Shown: positions 1-8,714 of the stretch, piece after piece
Layout: the number at the start of each line of letters is the position of its first letter
How positions within the stretch are numbered: position 1 is the first letter of the stretch
NCBI RefSeq assembly: GCF_037893185.1
Contig: NZ_CP140772.1
Location: 6,448,001 to 6,512,000 of the forward strand
Direction: 5' to 3'
Length of the DNA stretch: 64,000 nucleotides
From: Chitinophaga sp. 180180018-3
GTDB lineage: Bacteria; Bacteroidota; Bacteroidia; Chitinophagales; Chitinophagaceae
Made by a program: the position numbers and the translations under genes
Notes under the pieces: model-generated
What the model was told of the DNA's origin: nothing
The model's database searches: none
Seen by the model: only the letters and a program-made list of their open reading frames with translations

Positions 1-1727
1 CGGTGTTGAAAAATTCGTTGCATAAAAGCACCAAAGTGCTGGGCGTATTTTTTTCTATACAGTGGCCGGTATTCATTTTATGGCTGCTGGTGACGATATT
101 GTTTTCGTGGTGGGTGTATAATAACATCCGCCGTATCCGGCAAAATTATGAAGAGCAGGAAGGCGAAAGTATACTTCAGCATGCACAATATCTTTACCGG
201 CATCCGATAGCCTGTACGGTAGTGTTACTCACTACCCTTTCGGCCACGTTATCGGTGCATTACCCGATCCTGTATACAGAGATCACGTGGGGATTTGCGG
301 TGACAGCACTGACTATTATATTCCGTACACATCTTCCAAAACCACTATTCAGGAGCTGGTTATTGCTGGCAGGATTACTTGTATTATATTCTCTGAACAA
401 TCTGTTGATAGAAGTAACCTATGCAGAACAATGGGGCCTGCTCATAGGCGCCGTGTTATCGATTTCGCTGGGCAGACGGTTGCTAAAAGAAACTGCGCTG
501 GCGGCCTTTGCGTCGTCTAAATATACCCGTCCGGTTATCCGGCTGTTTATTTTTACGAGCGCTGTATCGTTGCTACTGGTAGTATTTGCGCGGGTAGGCA
601 CGGGCAAAATCATGGGATCGAGTGCCGTGGTGAGCACATTCATGGCAATAAGTTTGTATATCATGTTAAAAGTGATCCTGGAAGCAGTGTACCTGCAGGT
701 GGAAGCCAACAAGGATTCGAGCGCATTTACATCGTTTATGGATTACCAGGATATACAACGAAAGATGAAGAATGTGCTTGGGATTCTGGCATTTGTAGGC
801 TGGCTGATGGTGATAGCCCGTAATCTTTATTTGTATGATGCGATTTATGAAAACATATCTGATTTACTGGAATCGCCTCATCGCATCGGCAATTCAGATT
901 TCACGTTCAGCAGTATTATAATATTCATACTCGTGATATGGATAGCCTCCATAGCATCGCAGCTGATAGCGTATATGTTTGGGAATACGGGGCATGACAG
1001 TTCCGCGAATAAGAAAATGAAGTTTGGCTCTGCGCTGTTGTTGTTGCGGCTGGCAGTGCTTACCTGCGGCATTTTGCTGGCATTTGCCGCATCGGGTATT
1101 CCGATGGATAAGCTGACGATAGTTATCGGAGCATTGAGTGTGGGTATTGGATTTGGGTTGCAGAATGTGGTGAACAACCTCGTATCCGGTATCATCCTGG
1201 CATTTGAGAAACCAATAGAAGTGGGAGATGCGATAGAGTTGGGAGCGCGTTCGGGGATTATCAAGGAAGTGGGCATCCGTTCGAGTAAGATCAGTGCCTA
1301 TGATGGTTCGGAGGTGATTGTACCAAATGGTGATCTGATTTCCCAGCAGCTGATCAACTGGACCAGGAATAACCGTACCAAGCGTATTATGCTGACAATA
1401 GGAGTGGCATATGGCAGTGATGTAGATCAGGTGACCACGTTGCTGAAGTCGGCGTTTACGGACCGGAAAGAAGTGATGACTATACCGGCACCGTTTATCC
1501 AGTTGTATGAATTTGCCGATAATTCGGTGAATTTCAGGGTTTATTTCTGGGTGGCGAACCTTGATAATGCCGGCTCTGTGCAGAGTAATGTACTGGCATT
1601 TATATACGACTCGTTTAACAAGGCGGGGATAGAGTTACCGTTTCCGCAGCGGGATTTGCATATCAGATCGGTGGATGAGAGCGTGATAAAGCGGTGGGAT
1701 AAACCGGCGCAGGGGGATGTTGGTTAA
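1..1727 (+). CDS. MscS-family mechanosensitive ion channel (5' end outside window)
   Basis: Inner-membrane channel that opens under membrane tension and releases solutes during hypo-osmotic shock. The visible 574 residues begin with several hydrophobic segments. They end in the MscS core, where a Gly/Ala-rich pore helix (GALSVGIGFGLQNVVNNLVSG) leads into the cytosolic beta domain with the family signature VGDAIELG...VPNGDLISQQLINWTRN. The frame is open to the left edge, so the GTG at base 3 is probably not the true start and some N-terminal sequence is missing. Family assignment is firm; conductance and regulation cannot be read. The gene ends just before a tRNA promoter. Confidence 0.93.
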   Translation, partial: VLKNSLHKSTKVLGVFFSIQWPVFILWLLVTILFSWWVYNNIRRIRQNYEEQEGESILQHAQYLYRHPIACTVVLLTTLSATLSVHYPILYTEITWGFAVTALTIIFRTHLPKPLFRSWLLLAGLLVLYSLNNLLIEVTYAEQWGLLIGAVLSISLGRRLLKETALAAFASSKYTRPVIRLFIFTSAVSLLLVVFARVGTGKIMGSSAVVSTFMAISLYIMLKVILEAVYLQVEANKDSSAFTSFMDYQDIQRKMKNVLGILAFVGWLMVIARNLYLYDAIYENISDLLESPHRIGNSDFTFSSIIIFILVIWIASIASQLIAYMFGNTGHDSSANKKMKFGSALLLLRLAVLTCGILLAFAASGIPMDKLTIVIGALSVGIGFGLQNVVNNLVSGIILAFEKPIEVGDAIELGARSGIIKEVGIRSSKISAYDGSEVIVPNGDLISQQLINWTRNNRTKRIMLTIGVAYGSDVDQVTTLLKSAFTDRKEVMTIPAPFIQLYEFADNSVNFRVYFWVANLDNAGSVQSNVLAFIYDSFNKAGIELPFPQRDLHIRSVDESVIKRWDKPAQGDVG

Positions 1728-1744
1728 AAAAAGAAGAAAAACAT

Positions 1745-1776
1745 TTTGAATTTTCATTTTTAAGCTGTTATCTTTG
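1745..1776 (+). promoter_or_regulatory. Bacteroidota-type promoter for the tRNA gene
   Basis: TTTG at 1745-1748 and TATCTTTG at 1769-1776, a perfect TAnnTTTG, are separated by 20 nt. This fits the -33/-7 consensus of the Bacteroidota primary sigma factor. It lies 28 nt upstream of the mature tRNA. Confidence 0.8.
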
Positions 1777-1803
1777 CACTCCCGTTTTGGCGGTGGAATA
1801 AGC

Positions 1804-1877
1804 GGCGAGGTAGCTCAGGTGGTTAGAGCGTTGGATTCATAACCCAAAGGTCTCGGGTTCAACTCCCGATCTCGCTA
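1804..1877 (+). tRNA. tRNA with anticodon CAT (elongator tRNA-Met, or tRNA-Ile2)
   Basis: A complete cloverleaf can be folded by eye. The acceptor arm GGCGAGG pairs with TCTCGCT at 1870-1876 with two G-U pairs. The D arm is GCTC/GAGC, the anticodon loop TTCATAA gives CAT, and the T arm is TCGGG-TTCAACT-CCCGA. The discriminator is A1877 and CCA is not encoded. The paired first base argues against initiator tRNA. Met versus lysidine-modified Ile cannot be settled by eye. Confidence 0.93.
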
Positions 1878-1882
1878 CGAAG

Positions 1883-1920
1883 AAAAAGGCTTTTTAAGCA
1901 GATGCTTGAAAGCCTTTTTT
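1883..1920 (+). terminator. Rho-independent terminator after the tRNA
   Basis: AAAAAGGCTTT at 1883-1893 pairs with AAAGCCTTTTT at 1909-1919, leaving a 15-nt loop and a T run on the 3' side. The A-rich left arm also makes it usable in the other direction. Bases 1921-2136 hold nothing I can name. Confidence 0.8.
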
Positions 1921-2136
1921 GATTTAAATGCTTTTCTCCCCAATTCCGATGTGCTACCTATGATGCTATCCAAACATTGATGAAAGAATTTAGTTACCCT
2001 ATCATCCAATTTACTACTGGTGTTATGCTCTTAGCGACGATATTGAAGACATGTTTGTTATAGCCCTTATATAAGGTCGTTATGGAGGGGGACCTGACAG
2101 GTAACGATTTCAAAAGTGCTTCCTGCATGGACATAA

Positions 2137-2475
2137 TTAACATGGCAATTTAATTGGAGACAACAGCCAGGATATACCATCTTCTATTTGTTTAACATGC
2201 CAGATAGTAACTCCAACTGTAAATTCCGCTGTTTGCATATCAGGAAGCATAAAAGGAGGAATCCACATTAGTTCTATTTCTCCATCTCCCTCCCAACCCG
2301 CATTCAGAAACATTTCCTTTGCTATACTAATATATTCGTCCGCATTTTTCAAACAATCTTCCGGATTAATGGTGAAGTTTAGATTATCTATCCATTCATA
2401 TGCTTCCACTATAAAGGTTCTTAAAGTCTCTGGTGGATAGGTTATTAATTTACTTTTATCTCTTTGACTATTCAT
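2137..2475 (-). CDS. Hypothetical protein, 112 aa
   Basis: Family not recognised. The protein is acidic and soluble, with no signal peptide or membrane segment. It has a predicted helical N-terminal half and an aromatic C-terminal half containing GWEGDGEIELMWIPPFM and TIWHVKQIEDG. Coding potential is supported by an ATG start, ordinary composition and no longer competing frame. It sits between the tRNA terminator and a WG-repeat gene on the same strand in AT-rich accessory DNA. The size and fold pattern would suit an immunity or cargo protein, but no toxin partner is visible, so that is only a guess. Confidence 0.55.
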   Translation of the reverse strand: MNSQRDKSKLITYPPETLRTFIVEAYEWIDNLNFTINPEDCLKNADEYISIAKEMFLNAGWEGDGEIELMWIPPFMLPDMQTAEFTVGVTIWHVKQIEDGISWLLSPIKLPC

Positions 2476-2595
2476 GTATTTCCACTGTTGGCTGCCAGGT
2501 TTTAACTCTTTTAATATCGGGCAATCAGAAAGTTTAAAGATGGCAAATCAGATAACAACTGATTAGATAATTCCCCGATAAAAAGGGCGTCTTCT

Positions 2596-3849
2596 TTAAA
2601 ACTCTGAAGGCACAATCTGAATAGCCCATTCGCCATCTTCCTTAAGAATGCCGAATTCATGTTTTGTAGAATTATTTACAAAACTTGACTGATGTGCAAA
2701 CATTTTCCCATTATGGAAATCAGAAAGGTAAGCATACTTGCAATCAAGGATAACCTTTCCCTTTTTGTCGACCAGGCCATAACTTGTACCATATTGAAAA
2801 ATACCCTTTCCTTCATCTACCAGTTGTTGCAAGGTTTCTGAAACATAAAATGGATATTCAGGTCGATCACCAGCAGAAATTCCCGGAGCAGGTTTTGAAT
2901 TGTCGATATAGGAAAGGTTTTTAGGGAATGTTGTCACTACAATACCCATACTATCGATCAGACAAGCCGGCTTGTCATAATTTTCCCGGACAAGAGCATA
3001 TCCCTTATAGAAGCAGGTCGCGTATTCATACCTGGGAGGGATAACCACCACATTATCTTTATTAATAAATCCCTTGAGGCCTTCCTTATTCTCTACCCTG
3101 GCCAAACCGGACATAAATCTTGAGGTTTCTCTTGAGTAAGTATAAGGTATAATAAGTTTCCCGCTTGTGTTAATAAATCCCCAGTTTCCATCTGCATTTT
3201 GTACAGCGGCTAACCCTTCTGAAAAAGGGCGGGCTTTTTTGAACCCAACAGGTATAATTAGTTGAAGTTTTTTATCGATATACCCATATTTTTCTGCCTG
3301 TCTGGATGCTATTGGAGTCAGCCCGTCACTAAATGGCAGAAAATCCGATAAGGAAACGAATGTAAAAGCTGCGTTTTTGTTAAGTGGTTGAACAATAGCG
3401 ATGTATTTCTTAACGTCAAATCGTACAATTTCTTTGCCCGTTGTATCAATATACGCCACTATCCATGTACCCGGCGCACTGGGGACCCTGGCGACGGTGT
3501 TGTCTGTTGTAAATGGAAGGACTTCTTTGTATTTACCAGTTCCTAATGTCTGGCCTTTTACATTCTTCAATACAATATTTCCTGCTTCGTCAGTAAATAT
3601 CGTCCCATGGGCAAAGGGAAGTTCTCTGAAGAATCCCATTACAGGCGCTTTTATGCCACTGGCAACAACTTTCCCTTCCATATCAATTATGGCATAGCCA
3701 TCATTTCTTTCTACCGTAAAGTAATTACCTTTGAACTTTGTGATGTAATTGTTAGATGATCCTGCATATCCTTCTACCTTGAGGGATTGCGCAATGGCTG
3801 AGAAAAAGGGGAAAATGGATAAAACCACTACAATTATCAGGTTTCGCAT
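2596..3849 (-). CDS. Exported WG-repeat protein
   Basis: Secreted or periplasmic beta-repeat protein made of WG (KWG) repeats, each a short beta motif of the form GKxVI...Y..a..FsdGlA.V. Clear copies are AEKYGYIDKKLQLIIPVGFKKARPFSEGLAAV, then NWGFINTSGKLIIPYTYSRE and LKGFINKDNVVVIPPRYEYA, with weaker copies before and after. I chose the ATG at 3849 because it begins a clean signal peptide (MRNLIIVVVLSIFPFFSAIAQ). The frame runs 21 codons further up to another ATG at 3912 that would bury this signal. No enzymatic motif is present. WG repeats are generally thought to bind surfaces or proteins; the target is unknown. Confidence 0.8.
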   Translation of the reverse strand: MRNLIIVVVLSIFPFFSAIAQSLKVEGYAGSSNNYITKFKGNYFTVERNDGYAIIDMEGKVVASGIKAPVMGFFRELPFAHGTIFTDEAGNIVLKNVKGQTLGTGKYKEVLPFTTDNTVARVPSAPGTWIVAYIDTTGKEIVRFDVKKYIAIVQPLNKNAAFTFVSLSDFLPFSDGLTPIASRQAEKYGYIDKKLQLIIPVGFKKARPFSEGLAAVQNADGNWGFINTSGKLIIPYTYSRETSRFMSGLARVENKEGLKGFINKDNVVVIPPRYEYATCFYKGYALVRENYDKPACLIDSMGIVVTTFPKNLSYIDNSKPAPGISAGDRPEYPFYVSETLQQLVDEGKGIFQYGTSYGLVDKKGKVILDCKYAYLSDFHNGKMFAHQSSFVNNSTKHEFGILKEDGEWAIQIVPSEF

Positions 3850-4061
3850 ACAAGGATTTTTTGTTTTGGGAAACAATCGTGTCTTAAATGGTGTCCAATA
3901 GTTGTATCTCAAAATACAAAATCATTTTGTAATATCCAGTTTCCGTTACAAAACCAGCAGATGGTTATATTCGATAATTGTATATTTTTTATCTAGTGGG
4001 AGTAAATCAAATTTTTTCCAGAGGCCTCTTAAACAAACTAATTAACCCAAAAGCATAACAA

Positions 4062-4592
4062 TTGTACTTTCGACAACACGCTTTAAAAATCATATTAGGC
4101 ATTGAAGATTTCCGATCCATACCCCATGCGGCTTTACAGGCGTTAAAAGATGGATTTGACACTCCTTCTCTCTATATTCTGGCAGGGCTTTCAAAATACG
4201 ACGACACATTTGACATCCGGCATTATTACGACATTGCCTTACATGAATTAGGTATTGAATTACCCGATAAACGAACTGCAGCTATTGAGATAGCGCTATC
4301 TATTGCGGATGAAATATTTGATAATAAAAGAGATATTATTGAAGGCTCCTGGGATATAAAAAGGATAGCTATTGATGCCTATCCTTTTTATGAAGAAAGT
4401 AAACACTATTGTTATGATAGTATCCATTTCGAAAAAATATACGGTATTCTTGATCAAATCAATGAGCTGAGACATGCTCACCAGCAATGGCAGCCCGCTA
4501 AAACGAATGCGGAATTAGAACAGGAATATAGTGTACCCTTAATGAATGAACTTAGAAAATGGTATACTTTGATGAAAGTTACTATTAAATAA
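4062..4592 (+). CDS. Hypothetical protein, 176 aa
   Basis: Not recognised. The protein looks soluble and mainly helical, with no signal peptide and no catalytic motif I can name. The start is a TTG, since an in-frame TAA lies at 4056-4058 and no ATG follows early. The local DNA is very AT-rich: by my count 4381-4440 has 14 G/C out of 60. That is far below the carbohydrate loci in this window and fits acquired DNA. It precedes the terpene synthase on the same strand, but 285 nt separate them and no functional link is evident. Confidence 0.55.
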   Translation: MYFRQHALKIILGIEDFRSIPHAALQALKDGFDTPSLYILAGLSKYDDTFDIRHYYDIALHELGIELPDKRTAAIEIALSIADEIFDNKRDIIEGSWDIKRIAIDAYPFYEESKHYCYDSIHFEKIYGILDQINELRHAHQQWQPAKTNAELEQEYSVPLMNELRKWYTLMKVTIK

Positions 4593-4877
4593 AATCTACC
4601 ATTCCGCATGCAAACGCCATCTATTCTTTTAACTAGTTCGATTTATTTCACTCCACAATTTATTCATATACCATGATTTAAAGTTGTATCCTCTTTTTTA
4701 TTTAAATCCTTTTTTGTAAGTTAAAATTCCAGAACAGAAATCAAAAATCAGAAATTCTAAAACTATCCTATAAAAAACAAGTCGTTTGCCCATCCGCAAC
4801 GAGTGAACTTTGAGGTCATGGCATTTATGCCACCTGCCGTTATATTTCTTGGAATCTGTCATAATTTTTACAGAAAT

Positions 4878-5885
4878 ATGGAAAAACAAACTATGGAAAC
4901 CCAACTGAATGCGCTACGCATACCCGTTTTTGAACTCCCCTGGCCTGAAGCCTGCTCACCGGATGTTGAGTTAATCGAAGCGCAGATGATCACATGGGCC
5001 CGTTCGCAAGGCCTGTTCGTCAACGATGCCTATTGCGAGCGTGTTGCACGTACCCGCTACGCCTGGCTGGCAGCGCGCTGTTATCCGAACGCAAGACGGG
5101 AGTTGCTGCAGGCGATTGCTGACTATTTCGTCTGGTTCTTCCTTGTCGATGATCTGTTTGTAGATCGTGTGGAGACAGTGACGGCTGACACGCTTACCAA
5201 TCTGACCGCTATGATCGACGTCCTCGACTTTGATCGCGCAAGCCCTCAACCTGTATACGGTGAATTGGCGTGGCTCGATGTATGTCAACGATTGCGTCGG
5301 TTACTGTCTCCGGAGCATTTCGAGCGATTTGCGCAAGGAATGCGATTGTGGGCCACCACCGCCGGTTTGCAGATCCTCAACCATCTGCAGCCGAAATCGG
5401 TCGGCATTCGTCAATATGAAACCATCCGCCGCCATACGAGCGGTATGAATCCCTGTCTGGCACTATCAGACGCCGGGAACAATGGGGCAGTTGATCCCAA
5501 CGAATTCTATCGCCCGGATGTACAAACCTTGTACCGCCACGCAAATAATATCGTATGCTGGAGCAACGATATCCAGAGTACCGGCATAGAAGCCCGCCAG
5601 CCAGGTCAGTTCAGGAACATGCCATTGATATACGCCGCGCAAGGCCATACGTTGCAGGAGGGTATCGACTACGCGGCTGAGCGTGTACGTGAAGAAATTG
5701 AGCAGTTTGTGCAACTCTCAGATGCGCTCATGTTACAGGCCGGTGAACGGCTGGGAGGGCTCATTAATGGGTTCAAATACTGGATACGCGGGTATATGGA
5801 CTGGGTAGCGAAGGATACGCTTCGATATGCAACTGAGTTTGCTGCCGATGACGCTGATGACCGGGGATTGATAAGCATTGAATGA
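4878..5885 (+). CDS. Class I terpene synthase (sesqui- or diterpene cyclase)
   Basis: Cyclises a linear isoprenyl diphosphate after metal-triggered loss of diphosphate, giving a volatile or membrane-soluble terpene. Both metal-binding signatures are intact: the Asp-rich motif DDLFVD at residues 91-96 and the NSE triad NDIQSTGIE at N230/S234/E238. An RY pair near the C-terminus fits the usual diphosphate sensor. At 335 aa it is a normal bacterial single-domain cyclase. I chose the ATG at 4878 because the family starts near there; an upstream ATG at 4803 adds 25 atypical residues, and 4893 is also possible. No oxidase or prenyl-diphosphate synthase is adjacent, so the product may be released unmodified. 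The gene is GC-rich (39 of 60 in 5041-5100), unlike its neighbour, suggesting transfer. Product cannot be predicted. Confidence 0.9.
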   Translation: MEKQTMETQLNALRIPVFELPWPEACSPDVELIEAQMITWARSQGLFVNDAYCERVARTRYAWLAARCYPNARRELLQAIADYFVWFFLVDDLFVDRVETVTADTLTNLTAMIDVLDFDRASPQPVYGELAWLDVCQRLRRLLSPEHFERFAQGMRLWATTAGLQILNHLQPKSVGIRQYETIRRHTSGMNPCLALSDAGNNGAVDPNEFYRPDVQTLYRHANNIVCWSNDIQSTGIEARQPGQFRNMPLIYAAQGHTLQEGIDYAAERVREEIEQFVQLSDALMLQAGERLGGLINGFKYWIRGYMDWVAKDTLRYATEFAADDADDRGLISIE

Positions 5886-5899
5886 TGTGAAATAGCTAA

Positions 5900-5972
5900 G
5901 ATGTAATCCGACAGTCAGGGCTAATGAACAAGTGTGGTTACTGAACATTAACCCCGACTGCCAGATTACATC
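5900..5972 (-). terminator. Long hairpin between convergent genes, best paired in the minus-strand RNA
   Basis: Left arm 5900-5926 and right arm 5946-5972 (27 nt each) match except at four positions. All four become G-U pairs in the minus-strand transcript and A-C mismatches in the plus-strand one. This points to a terminator or 3'-end stabiliser for the minus-strand operon ending at 6133. There is no strong T run. Confidence 0.65.
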
Positions 5973-6132
5973 GCAACTACTCCAGACTATTTGAGCTGCA
6001 CCATCACCACCGTTCTCCAAAGTTTTTTTGTATATCAATTTTCAACTCAAGCGTAGCCATATTCGCTTCATTTTCGCCAGGCGCAGTTTTATCAGTCGAC
6101 ATTCTTTGCTTACTGTACAGGTTGCCTTTTAT

Positions 6133-7470
6133 TTATTTCACCTTCCTCGCCCAATCCCTGAGCGAATTAATCGCATCATACAACACCCCTGCTTCTCCTC
6201 TGAAATCGCCGGAGCCGGATGCTTTGCCGGTGCGTACATCGTACCACTCATTAAATCCTTTGTTCGCAATCACCCGGTCCAGCATCGGGCTCATTTCTGC
6301 ATAGGCCTGCAACGGCATACCATTGCTGATTAATACAGAGATCATACGTCCGCCGAACCAGGTCCAGTCACCTGCATTCTGATAAAAATAAGCCGGCATA
6401 TTCGGAAATACCTCCACCGGGTAAGGAGGATAAACGGTCATCCCTATGGTGGCAAACGGCTCTTTTTCAGCGGCAGCCAGGAACTGTTGATTGATCTGCC
6501 GGATCTCTTTCTGATCATGTAATCCGGCCAGGATCGCACAGGCTGTACCACCGGTATAAAGTATACGGCGCTCGTCGAAGTCGGGCGCAAACGGACTTCC
6601 ATTCAAATAGATATGCGGGATGTATTTGCCGGATGCAGCATCCCACAAATGTTTCCGGATGTTCTTTCTGAGAGAAGCAGCTATATTTTTCCAATTGTAC
6701 TGTGTAGTATAAGATGCCGGCCTGATCGCCAGAAAATCATTGATAGCCAGGAGGAACATGGCGTTATCGTAGATATCGATAGCCCATTTGGTTTTTTCAT
6801 TCAACGCCACGCCCCATCCGTTCTCCGGCTGTACATCCCCCCAATCGATGGTAGTAGCACCTTTAACAAGACCGTATTCTTTGGACCATCGGTCTGTTGA
6901 CACAAAATGCAGCGCTGCTTCCATCCTTTGCATTACTGTTTGGGATCCTATCTTCTCCTCAAGAATACTCCTGTCACCTGTCACTTCAATATATTGTTTC
7001 ACCGCCTGTATCAGCGATGATTCCTGGTCTGTTTCCACAGTGTTCTTGTGGCTGGCCCATCCGGGAGCCAGCTCAGAGTAAGCATATTTATAGCCGATGT
7101 TCGCCTGCTTTTCGTTAATAGCTCCATCAGGAATATTACCATCAGCGCCCTGTAGCTTAAAAAAAAGTAACAACGCTTCTTTTACGTCCTGTCTGTTGCG
7201 CACTTTTAAAGAACCTTTGATAAAGGTATTGAAGTCCCGGATCCATATCTCGCCATAACCTGTGCCGGCATTGAATCCGGTCAGTATCTTTAACGCCCAC
7301 GCCTGTACGGTATCCAGGCGGTGGTCGGCCAATACTTGTTTAGCCAACGCAGCGTTGCTGATTCCTGTTGTTTCTACGCGGCCCGGATAGGACAGCAACT
7401 TCAATGCTCCCGTTTGTGCCTGTGCTGCCATAGCCATGATAAAGCATGGCAGTATAAATAATCTCTTCAT
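6133..7470 (-). CDS. Secreted six-hairpin glycosidase-like protein
   Basis: Predicted carbohydrate-active enzyme with an (alpha/alpha)6 barrel. Residues 1-18 form a signal peptide ending AQA. Typical barrel segments follow: GYGEIWIRDFNTFI with an IWIRD loop as in glucoamylase/debranching-type folds, then FFKLQGADGNIPDG, TIDWGDVQPENGWG, GDWTWFGGRM and GSGDFRGEAGVLYDAI. Acidic residues in these loops are candidate catalytic groups. I cannot place it in a numbered GH family. It is the last gene of the minus-strand SusC-SusD-lipoprotein run and lies 7 nt from its upstream neighbour, so it probably acts on the glycan that the system imports. The divergent mannose-isomerase-like gene hints at mannose-containing substrates. 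Confidence 0.7.
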   Translation of the reverse strand: MKRLFILPCFIMAMAAQAQTGALKLLSYPGRVETTGISNAALAKQVLADHRLDTVQAWALKILTGFNAGTGYGEIWIRDFNTFIKGSLKVRNRQDVKEALLLFFKLQGADGNIPDGAINEKQANIGYKYAYSELAPGWASHKNTVETDQESSLIQAVKQYIEVTGDRSILEEKIGSQTVMQRMEAALHFVSTDRWSKEYGLVKGATTIDWGDVQPENGWGVALNEKTKWAIDIYDNAMFLLAINDFLAIRPASYTTQYNWKNIAASLRKNIRKHLWDAASGKYIPHIYLNGSPFAPDFDERRILYTGGTACAILAGLHDQKEIRQINQQFLAAAEKEPFATIGMTVYPPYPVEVFPNMPAYFYQNAGDWTWFGGRMISVLISNGMPLQAYAEMSPMLDRVIANKGFNEWYDVRTGKASGSGDFRGEAGVLYDAINSLRDWARKVK

Positions 7471-7477
7471 TTCTCGC

Positions 7478-8686
7478 TTACTTATCGTGTGTATAAAATG
7501 TAAATTCTTCCATCGTCATAAAGTTGCTATTTCCCCAATTGGTTAATAGTTTAAACCGGTAATACCGGAATGGTGCTATTCCCTGTGGCACGCTGAATTC
7601 CTCTCCTGCTTCTGCATAAGCCACATCATCGTCTGAAGTTTGTCCGGCAGGCAAACCGGATGGCTTGATGGATTCATAAGCGCCTATTTTCGTCCAGCTA
7701 TCCCAGGTGCCATCGGCTGCAGGCTGATTGCTGCCATACAACTCAAAGGTTTTCACGCTTTCTTTTTCGTATAGCCGGTCGTTGGCCTGCCATACTTTAA
7801 AGCGGCTGAGCGCTGCTGCTTTGCCGCAATCGATCGTGAACCAGCAGGGAACAATTGACTGTGTCGCAAAACCGGGTGGGTTGTAATTATCATCCCACAA
7901 ATAGTTGATCAGCCAGCCATAACCTCCGTCTTTTACATCGGTTGGTAATTCAAGTGCTTTAAAGTTTGCTTTGGGTAATTCTCTCTCAAAGGCCGGCAAA
8001 GTGACACTGCCGGCTTTGGGATAAAAATACTCAAATGCATTGGAATCCGGCTTGTATCTTGAATTGTAGGTCAGTAATGAGCGCTCTTTATAATCCGGAA
8101 GCACAGTACGTATTTCTGTGGCTGGCACAGTAATTTTACGGTCTGTTCCATCGGCGCCTGTATAGCTCACGTCAATACCCTGTTCTCCCGCAGCCGCTGC
8201 TCCCCAGCTAAGTATTATCTGATTCCCGTCAGCAGACTGTGTAACAGATTGTAAAGTCCGGTTCGTGAGTGTGCCAACATAATTCTGACCTATAGCCACC
8301 CCGAAGGCGTTCACCATTACTGAACGATGACTATCCTTGTCGTACGTGTAAATGGTAAAATTATAATCTCCTTCGTTCAGTTTAGGCACCAGTACATTCA
8401 CCGTGTCGATCCCGGTGGTTCGTTTTACAGGGAGTTCCAGGGAGTCGGTGTTGTTGTTCCAGAAAACTTTCAGCCGTGTCACGAGCGGATCGTTGCCCAG
8501 TATAACAGACAACAGGATCCGGTTGAGGCCTGAATGTACGAGTACTGTATCGGCTCTTCCGGGATAAGTGATCTCGCCTCCTTCCATGTACTTTCTGTAG
8601 GCATCGCCCCGGGTTTTGGTACAGGATACAATGAAGCCGGAGAGGACCAGTATCCATAGAAATGTAAGAAATCCAATATTTTTCAT
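7478..8686 (-). CDS. Surface lipoprotein, DUF4998 plus discoidin-like C-terminal domain
   Basis: The N-terminus is a lipoprotein signal (VLSGFIVSC). The next ~170 residues match what I know as DUF4998, opening with GGEITYPGRADTV and an Ig-like beta pattern (LKVFWNNNTDSLELPV). The last ~170 residues resemble an F5/8 type C (discoidin) beta-sandwich, with WFTIDCGKAAALSRFKVW and a closing EFSVPQGIAPFRYYRFKLL, which usually binds sugars. No catalytic motif is seen. Position directly after SusD and another lipoprotein indicates a cell-surface glycan-binding role in the same uptake complex. Confidence 0.8.
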   Translation of the reverse strand: MKNIGFLTFLWILVLSGFIVSCTKTRGDAYRKYMEGGEITYPGRADTVLVHSGLNRILLSVILGNDPLVTRLKVFWNNNTDSLELPVKRTTGIDTVNVLVPKLNEGDYNFTIYTYDKDSHRSVMVNAFGVAIGQNYVGTLTNRTLQSVTQSADGNQIILSWGAAAAGEQGIDVSYTGADGTDRKITVPATEIRTVLPDYKERSLLTYNSRYKPDSNAFEYFYPKAGSVTLPAFERELPKANFKALELPTDVKDGGYGWLINYLWDDNYNPPGFATQSIVPCWFTIDCGKAAALSRFKVWQANDRLYEKESVKTFELYGSNQPAADGTWDSWTKIGAYESIKPSGLPAGQTSDDDVAYAEAGEEFSVPQGIAPFRYYRFKLLTNWGNSNFMTMEEFTFYTHDK

Positions 8687-8714
8687 GTTGTTTATTGCTT
8701 GGTTGATAAATGAT

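Noticed and set aside
1804..5885. Integrative element inserted at the tRNA gene
   Set aside because: No integrase and no repeat of the tRNA 3' end was found downstream; accessory genes alone are not enough.
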